Source: an uncultured Acetatifactor sp. | Lineage (GTDB): Bacteria; Bacillota; Clostridia; Lachnospirales; Lachnospiraceae | Length of the DNA stretch: 32,774 nucleotides | Direction: 5' to 3' | Assembly: GCA_910584235.1 (NCBI GenBank) | Contig: CAJTZD010000043.1 | Span: 1 to 32,774, forward strand | Shown: piece by piece, positions 23,578 through 29,438 of the stretch | Layout: the number at the start of each line of letters is the position of its first letter | How positions within the stretch are numbered: the first letter of the stretch is position 1 | Notes under the pieces: generated by a model | Seen by the model: only the letters and a program-made list of their open reading frames with translations | Database searches by the model: none | Told to the model about the DNA's origin: nothing | Program-made: the position numbers and the translations under genes

Positions 23578-23935
23578 TCCTGCACCTGGCGCAGTAGTCC
23601 TCATCTGAGTAGTTGCGGAACGTCCCCAGCGGGATGCCCAGCCTCCGGCACTCCTTGTCTTCGTAGGCCATGTTCCGTATGATGCAGCACTCCCTGTTCA
23701 CCCGATGCACGTCCTCCCGACTGAATAGGCCGTCTGCCACGTCCCCGGTTCCCTCGCTGTCGTACTCTCCAAACAGCTCTGCCTGGAAATCCTCGGACAT
23801 CTCGGCGATCACCGCCGTGTCCAGGGCCATGTTGTAGAGGTTGTGGGCCTCGCCCCACTCCCGCTTTCTCACGTGCTGGCTGAACCTGGCCGCATAGTCC
23901 CGCAGCTTGTTCTCCAGATCCCGCTCTGTCAGCAT
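23564..23935 (-). CDS. Hypothetical phage protein with C-terminal CxxC
   Basis: This 123-residue acidic protein starts MLTERDLENKLRDYAARF. A helical first half holds AHNLYNMALDTAVIAEM; the C-terminal part has CCIIRNMAYEDKECRRLG and ends YCARCRKRKG, a possible metal-binding end. It lies two genes before rep. Similar helical proteins occur in early regions of Clostridia prophages. Function unknown. Confidence 0.6.
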   Translation of the reverse strand: MLTERDLENKLRDYAARFSQHVRKREWGEAHNLYNMALDTAVIAEMSEDFQAELFGEYDSEGTGDVADGLFSREDVHRVNRECCIIRNMAYEDKECRRLGIPLGTFRNYSDEDYCARCRKRKG

Positions 23936-24135
23936 GTCCTCCTCCCCTGCGCGCAGAGGCCCAGCAGCCTGGCCTCGCCCCTCCGCCCCGGCTCCCGGCC
24001 GGCTGCAGGTGCTCTTCCTTTCAGTTCCGCCCTAAATCCCAGCAGCCGGCCGTTGCTCAGGATCGCCCCGAAGTCTTTCCTGTCGTACATCTCGATGCAG
24101 TCCTGCACCGTCACCCTGTCCATGTTGATTCCCAT
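23929..24135 (-). CDS. Small hypothetical phage protein
   Basis: This 68-residue protein starts MGINMDRVTVQDCIEMY. The ATG at 24135 is chosen because AGGAGG lies nine bases upstream; the frame extends two codons further to a GTG. The first ~36 residues (with FGAILSNGRLLGF) look conserved for small phage proteins; the tail is low-complexity (PAAGREPGRRGEA). Overlaps the next gene by 7 bases. Confidence 0.55.
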   Translation of the reverse strand: MGINMDRVTVQDCIEMYDRKDFGAILSNGRLLGFRAELKGRAPAAGREPGRRGEARLLGLCAQGRRTC

Positions 24136-24167
24136 TTTCACTCGCCTCCTATTCTCACATTATGTTC

Positions 24168-24533
24168 CTACCATGCCGCACGGTAAACGCAAGGGTCATC
24201 ATCTATCTCTGGATCGTAATAGTCAACCTGAACCTGATACCCGGCACGGACGGCCTCGACTATCATCCCCACTTCGTCAAGCGTCCGCATTTCTGATCTT
24301 GGCGGTGCATCTACCTGTTTCTCCAGTGCCCTGCGTAGGCGGGACATTGCGGCTTCCATATAAAAATCTCCATAGTGCGTGTGAAAGTGCAGGTTCTGCT
24401 GTACGTCCTCTATTCCCTTGCCCTGCAGCGCATAATGCTTTATGAACCCTTTGACGGTGGCATCTTCATCTAGGTCATCATGTGCCAGGTCAAACAGCCA
24501 TGTCTCTTTATCTTCCATCCATTCCCTTGCCAT
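24168..24533 (-). CDS. Hypothetical acidic phage protein
   Basis: This 121-residue protein starts MAREWMEDKETWLFDL. The ATG at 24533 has GGAGGG six bases upstream; a longer open frame is a shadow of the previous gene. It is acidic and helical with LHFHTHYGDFYMEAAMSRLRRAL in the middle (pieces LHFHTHYGD, AMSRLRRAL). No family recognised. Early operon position. Confidence 0.55.
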   Translation of the reverse strand: MAREWMEDKETWLFDLAHDDLDEDATVKGFIKHYALQGKGIEDVQQNLHFHTHYGDFYMEAAMSRLRRALEKQVDAPPRSEMRTLDEVGMIVEAVRAGYQVQVDYYDPEIDDDPCVYRAAW

Positions 24534-24546
24534 ATCTACCCTCCCA

Positions 24547-24786
24547 TTAGTTCCGTCGCACAGAACTGTCATGCCCCCCTGTGCTTTCTGCCCCTGCCAG
24601 CGCTGCGGCATAGCCGGCCTCGTAGGCATGCCGGAACACCCACTTCTCAAAAGCATCCAGATAGTCCCTGAAGCAGTTCTCCATCATCGCATGCCTGTTC
24701 CTGATTGCGTTCCCCGCCTGCGGCAGGTCCGCCAGGAACTTCTCATAGGCTTGGTCAAACTCAGATTCGTTTGTGAACGCTTTCAT
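24547..24786 (-). CDS. Hypothetical small phage protein
   Basis: This 79-residue protein starts MKAFTNESEFDQAYEKFL. The ATG at 24786 has AAGGAGGCACAG upstream; the open frame extending to 25101 is a shadow of the HTH gene. It is helical with DYLDAFEKWVFRHAYEAGYAAALAG toward the end (shortened here to FEKWVFRHAYEAGY). Small proteins of this form are common next to phage replication genes. Function unknown. Confidence 0.55.
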   Translation of the reverse strand: MKAFTNESEFDQAYEKFLADLPQAGNAIRNRHAMMENCFRDYLDAFEKWVFRHAYEAGYAAALAGAESTGGHDSSVRRN

Positions 24787-24806
24787 CTGTGCCTCCTTTC
24801 CGGCTC

Positions 24807-25091
24807 CTATAACGTCAGGAGCCTCTGCCTTTCCTCCCCGTCCACTCCAAAGAACTCGCATAGCGTGAGCACCTGCCCATAGCTGAACGGATCCGGCTTC
24901 GACCTCCCATCTGGCTTCTTCTTGTCCGGGATCTTCAGCATGGTCGATACCGTTCCCTGCGATATCCCCAGAGCCCTCCCGACCTCTGCCTGTGTCTTCC
25001 CGGTCAGCTTCATCTGCATGGTTACCCACCCCTTGAAGTCCCGGATCTTGTGCTCCCTTTTCTGTTCCGCGCTCAATGCCACCCTCGGCAT
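24807..25091 (-). CDS. HTH DNA-binding protein
   Basis: This 94-residue protein has a lambda-repressor-like HTH: GKTQAEVGRALGISQGTVSTML (residues ~31-52, cited in parts). Basic N-terminus, short C-terminal helix FFGVDGEERQRLL. AAAGGAGGTGGAGGCGG precedes the ATG. It is the second gene of the early operon read from the 25.5 kb promoter, so it may act as a Cro-type or early regulator. Confidence 0.75.
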   Translation of the reverse strand: MPRVALSAEQKREHKIRDFKGWVTMQMKLTGKTQAEVGRALGISQGTVSTMLKIPDKKKPDGRSKPDPFSYGQVLTLCEFFGVDGEERQRLLTL

Positions 25092-25151
25092 CCGCCTCCA
25101 CCTCCTTTATCCCTTTTCCATAGCTGCTCCTATTCCAAGCCTCAGCACTTT

Positions 25152-25454
25152 CTATAAATTCCGCACGTCCCGTGTCCCGAACTCAAAGTATTGGCAGGTA
25201 TCATGCGGCTTTGGGCGCTTCTTCCCTCCCTTGGAAATCGGCACTCCGCTAAGGCAATGGCCATCATTGATTGGAATATACTCCTCTGAACAGCTTCTTA
25301 TCGCTTTCCTGTAATGCTGGATGTAGTTCCTGCAGTACTGGCAGCTCTTTGGCTTCACAACGGTTCCCTGCTCCATTTTCTTTTTCAGTTCCTCTAGTTC
25401 GTCCTTCAGGGCTCTGTTCTCGTTCTCCAGGTTTGCGATTTCTCTTGATAACAT
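25152..25454 (-). CDS. Coiled-coil / cysteine motif protein, first gene of early operon
   Basis: This 100-residue protein starts MLSREIANLENENRALK. The ATG at 25454 has GGAGG nine bases upstream. Residues 1-30 form a coiled coil; then CQYCRNYIQHY and a later HDTCQYFEF give a possible zinc site. It is the first gene after the operator-promoter region at 25.5 kb, and about 40 bases past the predicted start of transcription. Function unknown; similar short coil/zinc proteins occur at the head of early operons in Clostridia prophages. Confidence 0.62.
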   Translation of the reverse strand: MLSREIANLENENRALKDELEELKKKMEQGTVVKPKSCQYCRNYIQHYRKAIRSCSEEYIPINDGHCLSGVPISKGGKKRPKPHDTCQYFEFGTRDVRNL

Positions 25455-25472
25455 TTGACTTTTCCTCCTTTT

Positions 25473-25489
25473 ACGCCAATAATTGGCGT
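25473..25489. promoter_or_regulatory. Operator O1 ACGCC-N7-GGCGT
   Basis: The 17-base site ACGCCAATAATTGGCGT is a perfect dyad round a central A. It lies downstream of the minus-strand start and shares both half-sites and spacing with O2. Confidence 0.75.
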
Positions 25490-25503
25490 TTAAATTTACT
25501 GTC

Positions 25504-25532
25504 ATCATACGCCATAATTAGGCGTAAGTCAA
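25504..25532 (-). promoter_or_regulatory. Early operon promoter
   Basis: On the minus strand TTGACT (25532-25527) and TATGAT (25509-25504) are 17 bases apart. It reads into the coiled-coil gene and the replication genes. O2 occupies the spacer. Confidence 0.8.
25509..25525. promoter_or_regulatory. Operator O2 ACGCC-N7-GGCGT
   Basis: The 17-base site ACGCCATAATTAGGCGT lies between the -35 and -10 boxes of the minus-strand promoter, so a bound repressor would block RNA polymerase. Its centre is 36 bases from that of O1. Confidence 0.75.
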
Positions 25533-25554
25533 GTACTTCTTAGGAGGAATTTAT

Positions 25555-25869
25555 ATGTTTAATGACAGACTGCGCGCTACAAGGATTTTCCGCGATATCA
25601 CTCAGCAAAAAACTGCCGATATAATTGGCGTTCCCCTTAGACACTACCAAAAGTATGAAAGCGGAGAAATCGAACCTGATTTGAAGCGCCTTGCTGAGCT
25701 GGCAGCCCTTTTTAATGTGCCGACCGATTTCCTTTTGGGGCGGGATGATTATCTGCATTCTCTCGGAGTATCCGTTGATGTATCCCTAACATGTCCTCCA
25801 AGGCGTCCCAAACCTCAAAAGAACCGCCAATCTCTGCATACTCAATCTTCTGATAATGGCGGAGATTGA
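25555..25869 (+). CDS. XRE-family repressor (short)
   Basis: This 104-residue protein has an N-terminal HTH: TQQKTADIIGVPLRHYQKYESG (residues ~16-37) and PTDFLLGRDDYL, then a proline/arginine tail PPRRPKPQK. AGGAGG lies seven bases before the ATG. It diverges from the early promoter and is the best candidate to bind the ACGCC-N7-GGCGT operators. Its last ~50 codons overlap the minus-strand XRE gene end-to-end. Confidence 0.8.
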   Translation: MFNDRLRATRIFRDITQQKTADIIGVPLRHYQKYESGEIEPDLKRLAELAALFNVPTDFLLGRDDYLHSLGVSVDVSLTCPPRRPKPQKNRQSLHTQSSDNGGD

Positions 25870-25942
25870 TTTCCAGTTCATCTGCCATCTGCTGCTGCGT
25901 CAGGCCCGCCCTCTGGCGGGCTTCTTTTAGGTTTTTTCTCAT
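25712..25942 (-). CDS. XRE-family HTH protein, convergent with the repressor
   Basis: This 76-residue protein has HTH residues LTQQQMADELEINLRHYQKIE (~14-34, cited in parts) and WDALEDMLGIHQRILRE. It is a well-formed small XRE regulator. Its 3' 158 bases overlap the repressor gene on the other strand. The shared RHYQK helix in both proteins suggests related binding sites. Start ATG at 25942; a strong Shine-Dalgarno is not obvious (AGAGGG upstream). Could be the Cro-like partner or an independent regulator. Confidence 0.7.
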   Translation of the reverse strand: MRKNLKEARQRAGLTQQQMADELEINLRHYQKIEYAEIGGSFEVWDALEDMLGIHQRILRENADNHPAPKGNRSAH

Positions 25943-25978
25943 CCTCTACCCCTTTCTCTGTTCCATGGCCATGGTTCC

Positions 25979-26158
25979 CTACCTTACAATTTCCTTGGCT
26001 TCCTTAAAAAGTGTGTCCAAGAATTGGATGATCGTATCTCTTTCTATGTACGTAGGAACATTTTCTAAAGCTATTTCTACTGAAAATGTTTCTCCACTCC
26101 CCTCAAAACTTAGGGACCTCTTGATCGTTCTTGTGGTTTTCTCTACCGCTTTCCTCAC
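25979..26158 (-). CDS. Small unknown protein of cassette A (minus side)
   Basis: The likely start is the GTG at 26158, which overlaps the TGA of the upstream 10-codon leader (GTGA) and follows GGGGAGGA. The product is ~59 residues with TTRTIKRSLSFEGSGETF and TIIQFLDTLFKEAKEIV. A longer frame from a GTG at 26185 would read across the leader. No family recognised. The opposite orientation to the 60-residue gene of the same cassette is notable. Confidence 0.45.
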   Translation of the reverse strand: MRKAVEKTTRTIKRSLSFEGSGETFSVEIALENVPTYIERDTIIQFLDTLFKEAKEIVR

Positions 26159-26187
26159 CTCCTCCCCTTGCCGGCATCCGCCCACAT
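26155..26187 (-). CDS. Leader peptide ORF of cassette A (MWADAGKGRR)
   Basis: A 10-codon ORF ends in a TGA that overlaps the GTG of the next gene, and its last codons form that gene's AGGGGAGGAGG site. An almost identical ORF (MWADASIGRR) occupies the same place in cassette B. This suggests translational coupling or attenuation. Confidence 0.45.
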   Translation of the reverse strand: MWADAGKGRR

Positions 26188-26194
26188 GTTCGTC

Positions 26195-26244
26195 TTGCTA
26201 TTCCGTCCTTACTCATTTATACTGGTGGTACAGGCTCCCGCCAA
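26195..26244. promoter_or_regulatory. Bidirectional promoter, cassette A
   Basis: Plus strand: TTGCTA (26195-26200), 17 bases, TATACT (26218-26223). Minus strand: TTGGCG (26244-26239), 17 bases, TATAAA (26221-26216). The two -10 boxes overlap. The same arrangement is at 28421-28470. Confidence 0.7.
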
Positions 26245-26276
26245 AGCCGAGTACCGAAGAAAGGAGATATGCAGTC

Positions 26277-26459
26277 ATGGCAGAAACAACCTTATCTACA
26301 TTTCCTGAGAACAAGATTGAAGCTATTGCTTACCTCTATGTACAAAAGAAGCAATACCAAAATCCTACTCCTTCACAGCTTGCAGAAGATTATATGCATG
26401 CTTACAAAGAAGTCAGGAACTTTTTCGCGTCACATCGTGGGGCCGAAAACTGGAGATGA
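26277..26459 (+). CDS. Small unknown protein of cassette A (plus side)
   Basis: This 60-residue protein starts MAETTLSTFPENKIEAIAYL. AAGGAG lies ten bases before the ATG. It is helical and resembles small phage proteins with ...YLYVQKKQ...PSQLAEDYMHAYKEV. It is transcribed from the bidirectional promoter with a conserved 37-base leader. Function unknown. Its stop overlaps the ATG of a putative membrane ORF. Confidence 0.62.
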   Translation: MAETTLSTFPENKIEAIAYLYVQKKQYQNPTPSQLAEDYMHAYKEVRNFFASHRGAENWR

Positions 26460-26647
26460 TTCATATCATCGCGCTTGCCGTTATCAATGCGGCAAGCGCA
26501 TCCATCTTTGCCATCATCACCTTGCTAGTTAGCATCTCCCCAACTACCTTTCAGGCCTTGCTCCAGGACAGCTTCTTGATAAGTATAACGATGCTCTTCA
26601 AAAGCTCAAAGAGTACAGCGAAAAGGATTCCCAGCCTCAGCGCATAA
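26456..26647 (+). CDS. Possible small membrane protein
   Basis: A 63-residue frame starts at an ATG sharing bases with the previous stop (ATGA), with CTGGAG upstream. Residues ~3-30 (IIALAVINAASASIFAIITLLVSI) and ~38-50 are strongly hydrophobic. It overlaps the minus-strand zinc-ribbon gene by 97 bases and contains a ten-base hairpin. Linkage and hydrophobicity favour a gene; the overlap leaves real doubt. Confidence 0.33.
   Translation: MIHIIALAVINAASASIFAIITLLVSISPTTFQALLQDSFLISITMLFKSSKSTAKRIPSLSA
26471..26499. repeat. Ten-base hairpin GCGCTTGCCG-N9-CGGCAAGCGC
   Basis: A perfect stem round TTATCAATG, between convergent genes. No T run follows on either strand, so it is not a standard terminator. 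Confidence 0.7.
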
Positions 26648-27105
26648 GGTATTGACATCATTTTCAGTACCCGGCACATTGCGTCAGTCAGGCCAGGCAG
26701 ATACTGGCCGGCTTCATACTCGCCACTTACATGGTAGGCTCCTTCATTGAGCAGCTCCAGCTGCTTGATAAGGAAATCCTGCTCTTTCAGCATATTCTCC
26801 TTTATGCTTTTTTTCAGTTTCCTTCTCTCTTCCATTCTCCTCACCCCTTTCCGATTTTCCGTAGGCTTTCCGCAATACTGGCAATACTTGTCTGACTTTG
26901 CTATTATTTTTTTACAGTAGGTGCAAACGTCCTGTTCATAGCTGATGCGAATTTTCGCTTCACTTTCAAAATTCGTATTCATCAATTCCTTTAATGCTGC
27001 AATGCCTTTTGTATCGAACCTAATAGCTTTATGCTCCAGGATGCTCCGAATGGCCTGGAGCTCTTTCCTTATCACTACCAGCTCATGATAGATTTTCCTC
27101 AGCAT
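26551..27105 (-). CDS. Zinc-ribbon protein with C-terminal membrane segment
   Basis: This 184-residue protein has an N-terminal helix, a zinc ribbon (C61, C64, C75, C78: CTYC then CQYCG), a charged helical middle, and a hydrophobic segment at ~152-175 (LGILFAVLFELLKSIVIL). An internal ATG at residue 91 has GGGGTGAGGAGA upstream, so a second, shorter product or a fusion of two genes is possible. GGGAGGAGG precedes the main ATG. No known function; a membrane-tethered sensor is speculation. Confidence 0.6.
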   Translation of the reverse strand: MLRKIYHELVVIRKELQAIRSILEHKAIRFDTKGIAALKELMNTNFESEAKIRISYEQDVCTYCKKIIAKSDKYCQYCGKPTENRKGVRRMEERRKLKKSIKENMLKEQDFLIKQLELLNEGAYHVSGEYEAGQYLPGLTDAMCRVLKMMSIPYALRLGILFAVLFELLKSIVILIKKLSWSKA

Positions 27106-27123
27106 CTCTCCCTCGCCTCCTCC

Positions 27124-27331
27124 CTATACTACTTCTTTTTCTGGCTCCAAATAAAATTCATTTACTTCACAGCCTAAGGCATTTGCAATTCTTGCAACAT
27201 GCTCAGCTGTTACGATTTTCCGTCCATTAAGCATATTGCTTAATTCCTGTTCTCCAGGCCTAGGGTAACTGCCACCTCGTTATTTCGCTTTTCTGAAAAT
27301 TTATTTTGAATACTTGAATTCTCTTTGCCAT
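27124..27331 (-). pseudogene. Decayed XRE HTH gene (two frameshifts)
   Basis: Minus-strand frames give MAKRIQVF, then in another frame KFSEKRNNEVAVTLGL, then in the third GEQELSNMLNGRKIVTAEHV and NALGCEVNEFYLEPE. Together they read as one XRE regulator whose frame was broken twice (near 27295 and 27255). The final stop is just before the RBS of the zinc-ribbon gene. Confidence 0.65.
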
Positions 27332-27361
27332 TGTGCTAAAGTAGATAAGGAGGTTTTTTGC

Positions 27362-27748
27362 ATGAATTGGAATACGTTTGGCCGCTTTGCTGATATTCTG
27401 TCAGTTATAAGTTTCATCATCTCCCTTGGCATCTTTCGCAAAATACATGCGAAAACAACGATGCAAAAAGAAACTTATAATCAAGAAAGAACCAAATTGC
27501 TTTCACAATTGATTGCATTACGGTTAAACATTTGGGAAGATGGCTTGACTTCCCCTAAGACCCAAGATTCTCTGCAGGAGAACATATTTGAATACCAGCT
27601 GAAATATTTGTTCATCTCCTCCCCTCGCTGCATATTTCATGCTTTTCGATGCGGACACCTCCTAAAAGCTGGAATCACCGATTCAAACACTTTAAAAATT
27701 AGGCAAGATATAAACTTTCTAATAGCCAGACTTTCAAAAAAGGAGTGA
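27362..27748 (+). CDS. Unknown membrane-anchored protein, gene 1 of accessory pair
   Basis: This 128-residue protein starts MNWNTFGRFADILSVISF. AAGGAGG precedes the ATG by ~11 bases. Residues ~7-25 form a probable transmembrane helix; the rest is helical, basic and likely cytoplasmic (QERTKLLSQLIALRLNIWED). It is AT-rich and lies 7 bases before the next gene. No family recognised. The anchor and accessory position fit superinfection exclusion or defence, but this is only inference. Confidence 0.6.
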   Translation: MNWNTFGRFADILSVISFIISLGIFRKIHAKTTMQKETYNQERTKLLSQLIALRLNIWEDGLTSPKTQDSLQENIFEYQLKYLFISSPRCIFHAFRCGHLLKAGITDSNTLKIRQDINFLIARLSKKE

Positions 27749-27755
27749 CTTTAAC

Positions 27756-28181
27756 ATGGATACTAATACGGTAAGGGCTTTTGTAAACAAAGCAGTAGAA
27801 AGGACAAAGTGTAGCGAGTTAACGTGGATTTCTCTGCCAGATTGCTTTGACCTGAAACCTGTAAGCGAAACTTTCCTCAATACAGGAATAGATGAATCAT
27901 CTGGCTACAAATTGATTCCCTTTTACAGCTACTATTCCAAATATAAGTCTGGCTTCATACTTTTGCTGCTTTTTACCGATGATGTGACCCTGACCACTCC
28001 GCCTGATAACTGCATCATCTCTTTGCGCGTCCAAGATGATACCAGCAAGCTCGCCGTTGAGATAAGCAACAATCAGTTTGACCCTGTAGATGATTCTCTC
28101 TTGATACGGCTCTATAACCTAGTGGACTCCAACCGTATGAGCAGCGTTCGCTCGCTTATTAATGATTTCCTCGATAGGTAA
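27756..28181 (+). CDS. Unknown soluble protein, gene 2 of accessory pair
   Basis: This 141-residue acidic protein starts MDTNTVRAFVNKAVERTK. It has alternating strand-like segments (SGFILLLLFTDDVTL, CIISLRVQDD, KLAVEISNNQ) and a C-terminal helical SVRSLINDFLDR. AAAGGAG precedes the ATG. It follows the membrane protein in one operon. No known domain is recognised. Its last 63 bases overlap a minus-strand gene. Confidence 0.6.
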   Translation: MDTNTVRAFVNKAVERTKCSELTWISLPDCFDLKPVSETFLNTGIDESSGYKLIPFYSYYSKYKSGFILLLLFTDDVTLTTPPDNCIISLRVQDDTSKLAVEISNNQFDPVDDSLLIRLYNLVDSNRMSSVRSLINDFLDR

Positions 28182-28376
28182 CATGGCATTTATCCTCTCT
28201 GCCTCAGCGGAGCCAGCCTGTTCATCTTTCAGGCTGGCTATTTTGTTTTCGGCTTCGTTCAACATAATTAGTTCCAGCCGCTTTACCCTGCGCTCTAAAT
28301 CATTCATGATTCGAATTCTGCGTTCTTCATCCTCTCTTAATGCCAAGATAAATTTACTACCTAAGGGTATTACCAT
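28119..28376 (-). CDS. Small coiled-coil protein of cassette B (minus side)
   Basis: This 85-residue protein starts MVIPLGSKFILALRED. GGGAGGAGGTGAAG precedes the ATG. It is strongly helical (NDLERRVKRLELIMLNEAENK). It is transcribed from the minus side of bidirectional promoter B behind a 10-codon leader, and converges with the accessory pair. Function unknown. Confidence 0.6.
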   Translation of the reverse strand: MVIPLGSKFILALREDEERRIRIMNDLERRVKRLELIMLNEAENKIASLKDEQAGSAEAERINAMLPIEEIINKRANAAHTVGVH

Positions 28377-28380
28377 CTCT

Positions 28381-28413
28381 TCACCTCCTCCCTATACTGG
28401 CATCCGCCCACAT
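28381..28413 (-). CDS. Leader peptide ORF of cassette B (MWADASIGRR)
   Basis: A 10-codon ORF whose final AGG AGG TGA forms the ribosome-binding site of the next gene (ATG at 28376). It matches the cassette A leader in eight of ten residues. Confidence 0.45.
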   Translation of the reverse strand: MWADASIGRR

Positions 28414-28420
28414 GTTCGTC

Positions 28421-28470
28421 TTGCCATTCCCTCCTCTTTCCTTTATATTGTTAATACAGGCTCCCGCCAG
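28421..28470. promoter_or_regulatory. Bidirectional promoter, cassette B
   Basis: Plus strand: TTGCCA (28421-28426), 17 bases, TATATT (28444-28449). Minus strand: CTGGCG (28470-28465), 17 bases, TATAAA (28447-28442). Spacers differ from copy A while the boxes are kept. Confidence 0.7.
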
Positions 28471-28501
28471 AGCCGAGTACCGAAGAGAGGAGGAAAACCC
28501 T

Positions 28502-28843
28502 ATGAATCCATTAGAATTGATTGATGTCTTCAAAAACCATGTCCGCTCATCTTTCTATGATGCGCGTGATGCCCACGATTGCATCTTTGATGAGAATTGC
28601 CCTGTTGAAATCGCACTGGCTTACTTAAACAAAGCAATTTCAGGACATTGCAGCTGTGACAGCCTTTACTACGCTCAGTATGGCTCACTCGGCAGAGGCG
28701 AATATGAAGACTTCTCACACCAGTTCGATGTCTTCGCAAACGAGTTTCTGACCAATGTCAGGACAAATCATTCACATCAATGGACTGACATCGAATTCCA
28801 AAAGCTGAAAGAGATTTATGACAATTCTGCTTTCTCCAGCTGA
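28502..28843 (+). CDS. Unknown protein of cassette B (plus side)
   Basis: This 113-residue acidic protein starts MNPLELIDVFKNHVRSSF. GAGGAGG precedes the ATG by about eight bases. It has DARDAHDCIFDENCPVE and a C-terminal WTDIEFQKLKEIYD, with several H and C residues that could bind metal. It lies in the same position as the 60-residue gene of cassette A but is unrelated in sequence. Overlaps the next minus gene by 28 bases. Function unknown. Confidence 0.6.
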   Translation: MNPLELIDVFKNHVRSSFYDARDAHDCIFDENCPVEIALAYLNKAISGHCSCDSLYYAQYGSLGRGEYEDFSHQFDVFANEFLTNVRTNHSHQWTDIEFQKLKEIYDNSAFSS

Positions 28844-29046
28844 TCGGCATGGGCAGCCTTACCGCTGCCTTTGTCCTTTCTTAACTCTGCCAGTATTTCA
28901 TGCATCAGTGCAGTCTGGTACATGATCTCCCTCCCAATGTATGAGTCCGGCTTAATGCATACCTGCCGCCTCTCCTTTTTTCTGGCAGCTTTCTGCTCTT
29001 CTGCCTGCCTCTTCATAAATTCAGATATCTTCTTCTCTATATCCAT
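28816..29046 (-). CDS. Small charged helical protein
   Basis: This 76-residue protein starts MDIEKKISEFMKRQAEEQ. The ATG at 29046 has GGGAGGAGGTGAGGAG upstream. Mostly charged helix with a conserved-looking CIKPDSYIGREIMYQTALMHEIL in the middle (cited in part: YIGREIMYQTALM). It is the second gene after the Cro-like gene on the same strand, about 7 bases away. Function unknown. Confidence 0.58.
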   Translation of the reverse strand: MDIEKKISEFMKRQAEEQKAARKKERRQVCIKPDSYIGREIMYQTALMHEILAELRKDKGSGKAAHADQLEKAELS

Positions 29047-29053
29047 CTGCTCC

Positions 29054-29290
29054 TCACCTCCTCCCTGCCTCTTCCTTTGTAAATTCATCCGGTTCCCGAG
29101 GCTTTAGGAAAAAATTGGTATCCACTTTTAACACCCCACATATCAAGGCATATTCATCAAGAGACAGTTTCCGTCCTCCATTCAATGCCATATTCAATTT
29201 AGGAGCTTCTATTCCCGTCTTACGACTCAGAAAGATTTGCGTAATACCATTATTTTCTAAATACCCTTTTATCATCACACCAATATCCAA
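29054..29290 (-). CDS. Cro-like XRE regulator
   Basis: This 78-residue protein has HTH residues ITQIFLSRKTGIEAPKLNMAL (~16-36, in parts). The start codon is TTG at 29290, with GGAGG seven bases upstream. It diverges from the S24 repressor and is read from a near-consensus promoter. It is the natural Cro partner of that repressor. Confidence 0.78.
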   Translation of the reverse strand: MDIGVMIKGYLENNGITQIFLSRKTGIEAPKLNMALNGGRKLSLDEYALICGVLKVDTNFFLKPREPDEFTKEEAGRR

Positions 29291-29331
29291 TTTATCACCT
29301 CCGTTAAATCAAGTTTTGCGATGTTGATACA

Positions 29332-29360
29332 ACTATAATCTCCATTTTGTGATTTGTCAA
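29332..29360 (-). promoter_or_regulatory. Promoter of the Cro-like gene
   Basis: Minus strand TTGACA (29360-29355) and TATAGT (29337-29332), 17 bases apart. TGTGA (29349-29353) and TCACA (29370-29374) flank it as possible operator half-sites. Confidence 0.78.
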
Positions 29361-29389
29361 TATGTTTTTTCACATTTTTTGATTTTTTA

Positions 29390-29418
29390 TTTACAAAATC
29401 TAAATAATGTGGTATTGT
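29390..29418 (+). promoter_or_regulatory. Promoter of the S24 repressor
   Basis: TTTACA (29390-29395) and TATTGT (29413-29418) are 17 bases apart, about 20 bases before the repressor start. Confidence 0.65.
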
Positions 29419-29438
29419 ACTTTTCAAGGAGGTGCTAT

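Noticed and set aside
23388..23585. 65-codon minus-strand frame across the rep leader
   Set aside because: It covers three hairpins and a promoter, overlaps genes at both ends and has no family or good RBS.
24787..25101. N-terminal extension of the 79-residue gene
   Set aside because: It is the shadow of the HTH gene in another frame; a strong RBS at 24786 marks the start.
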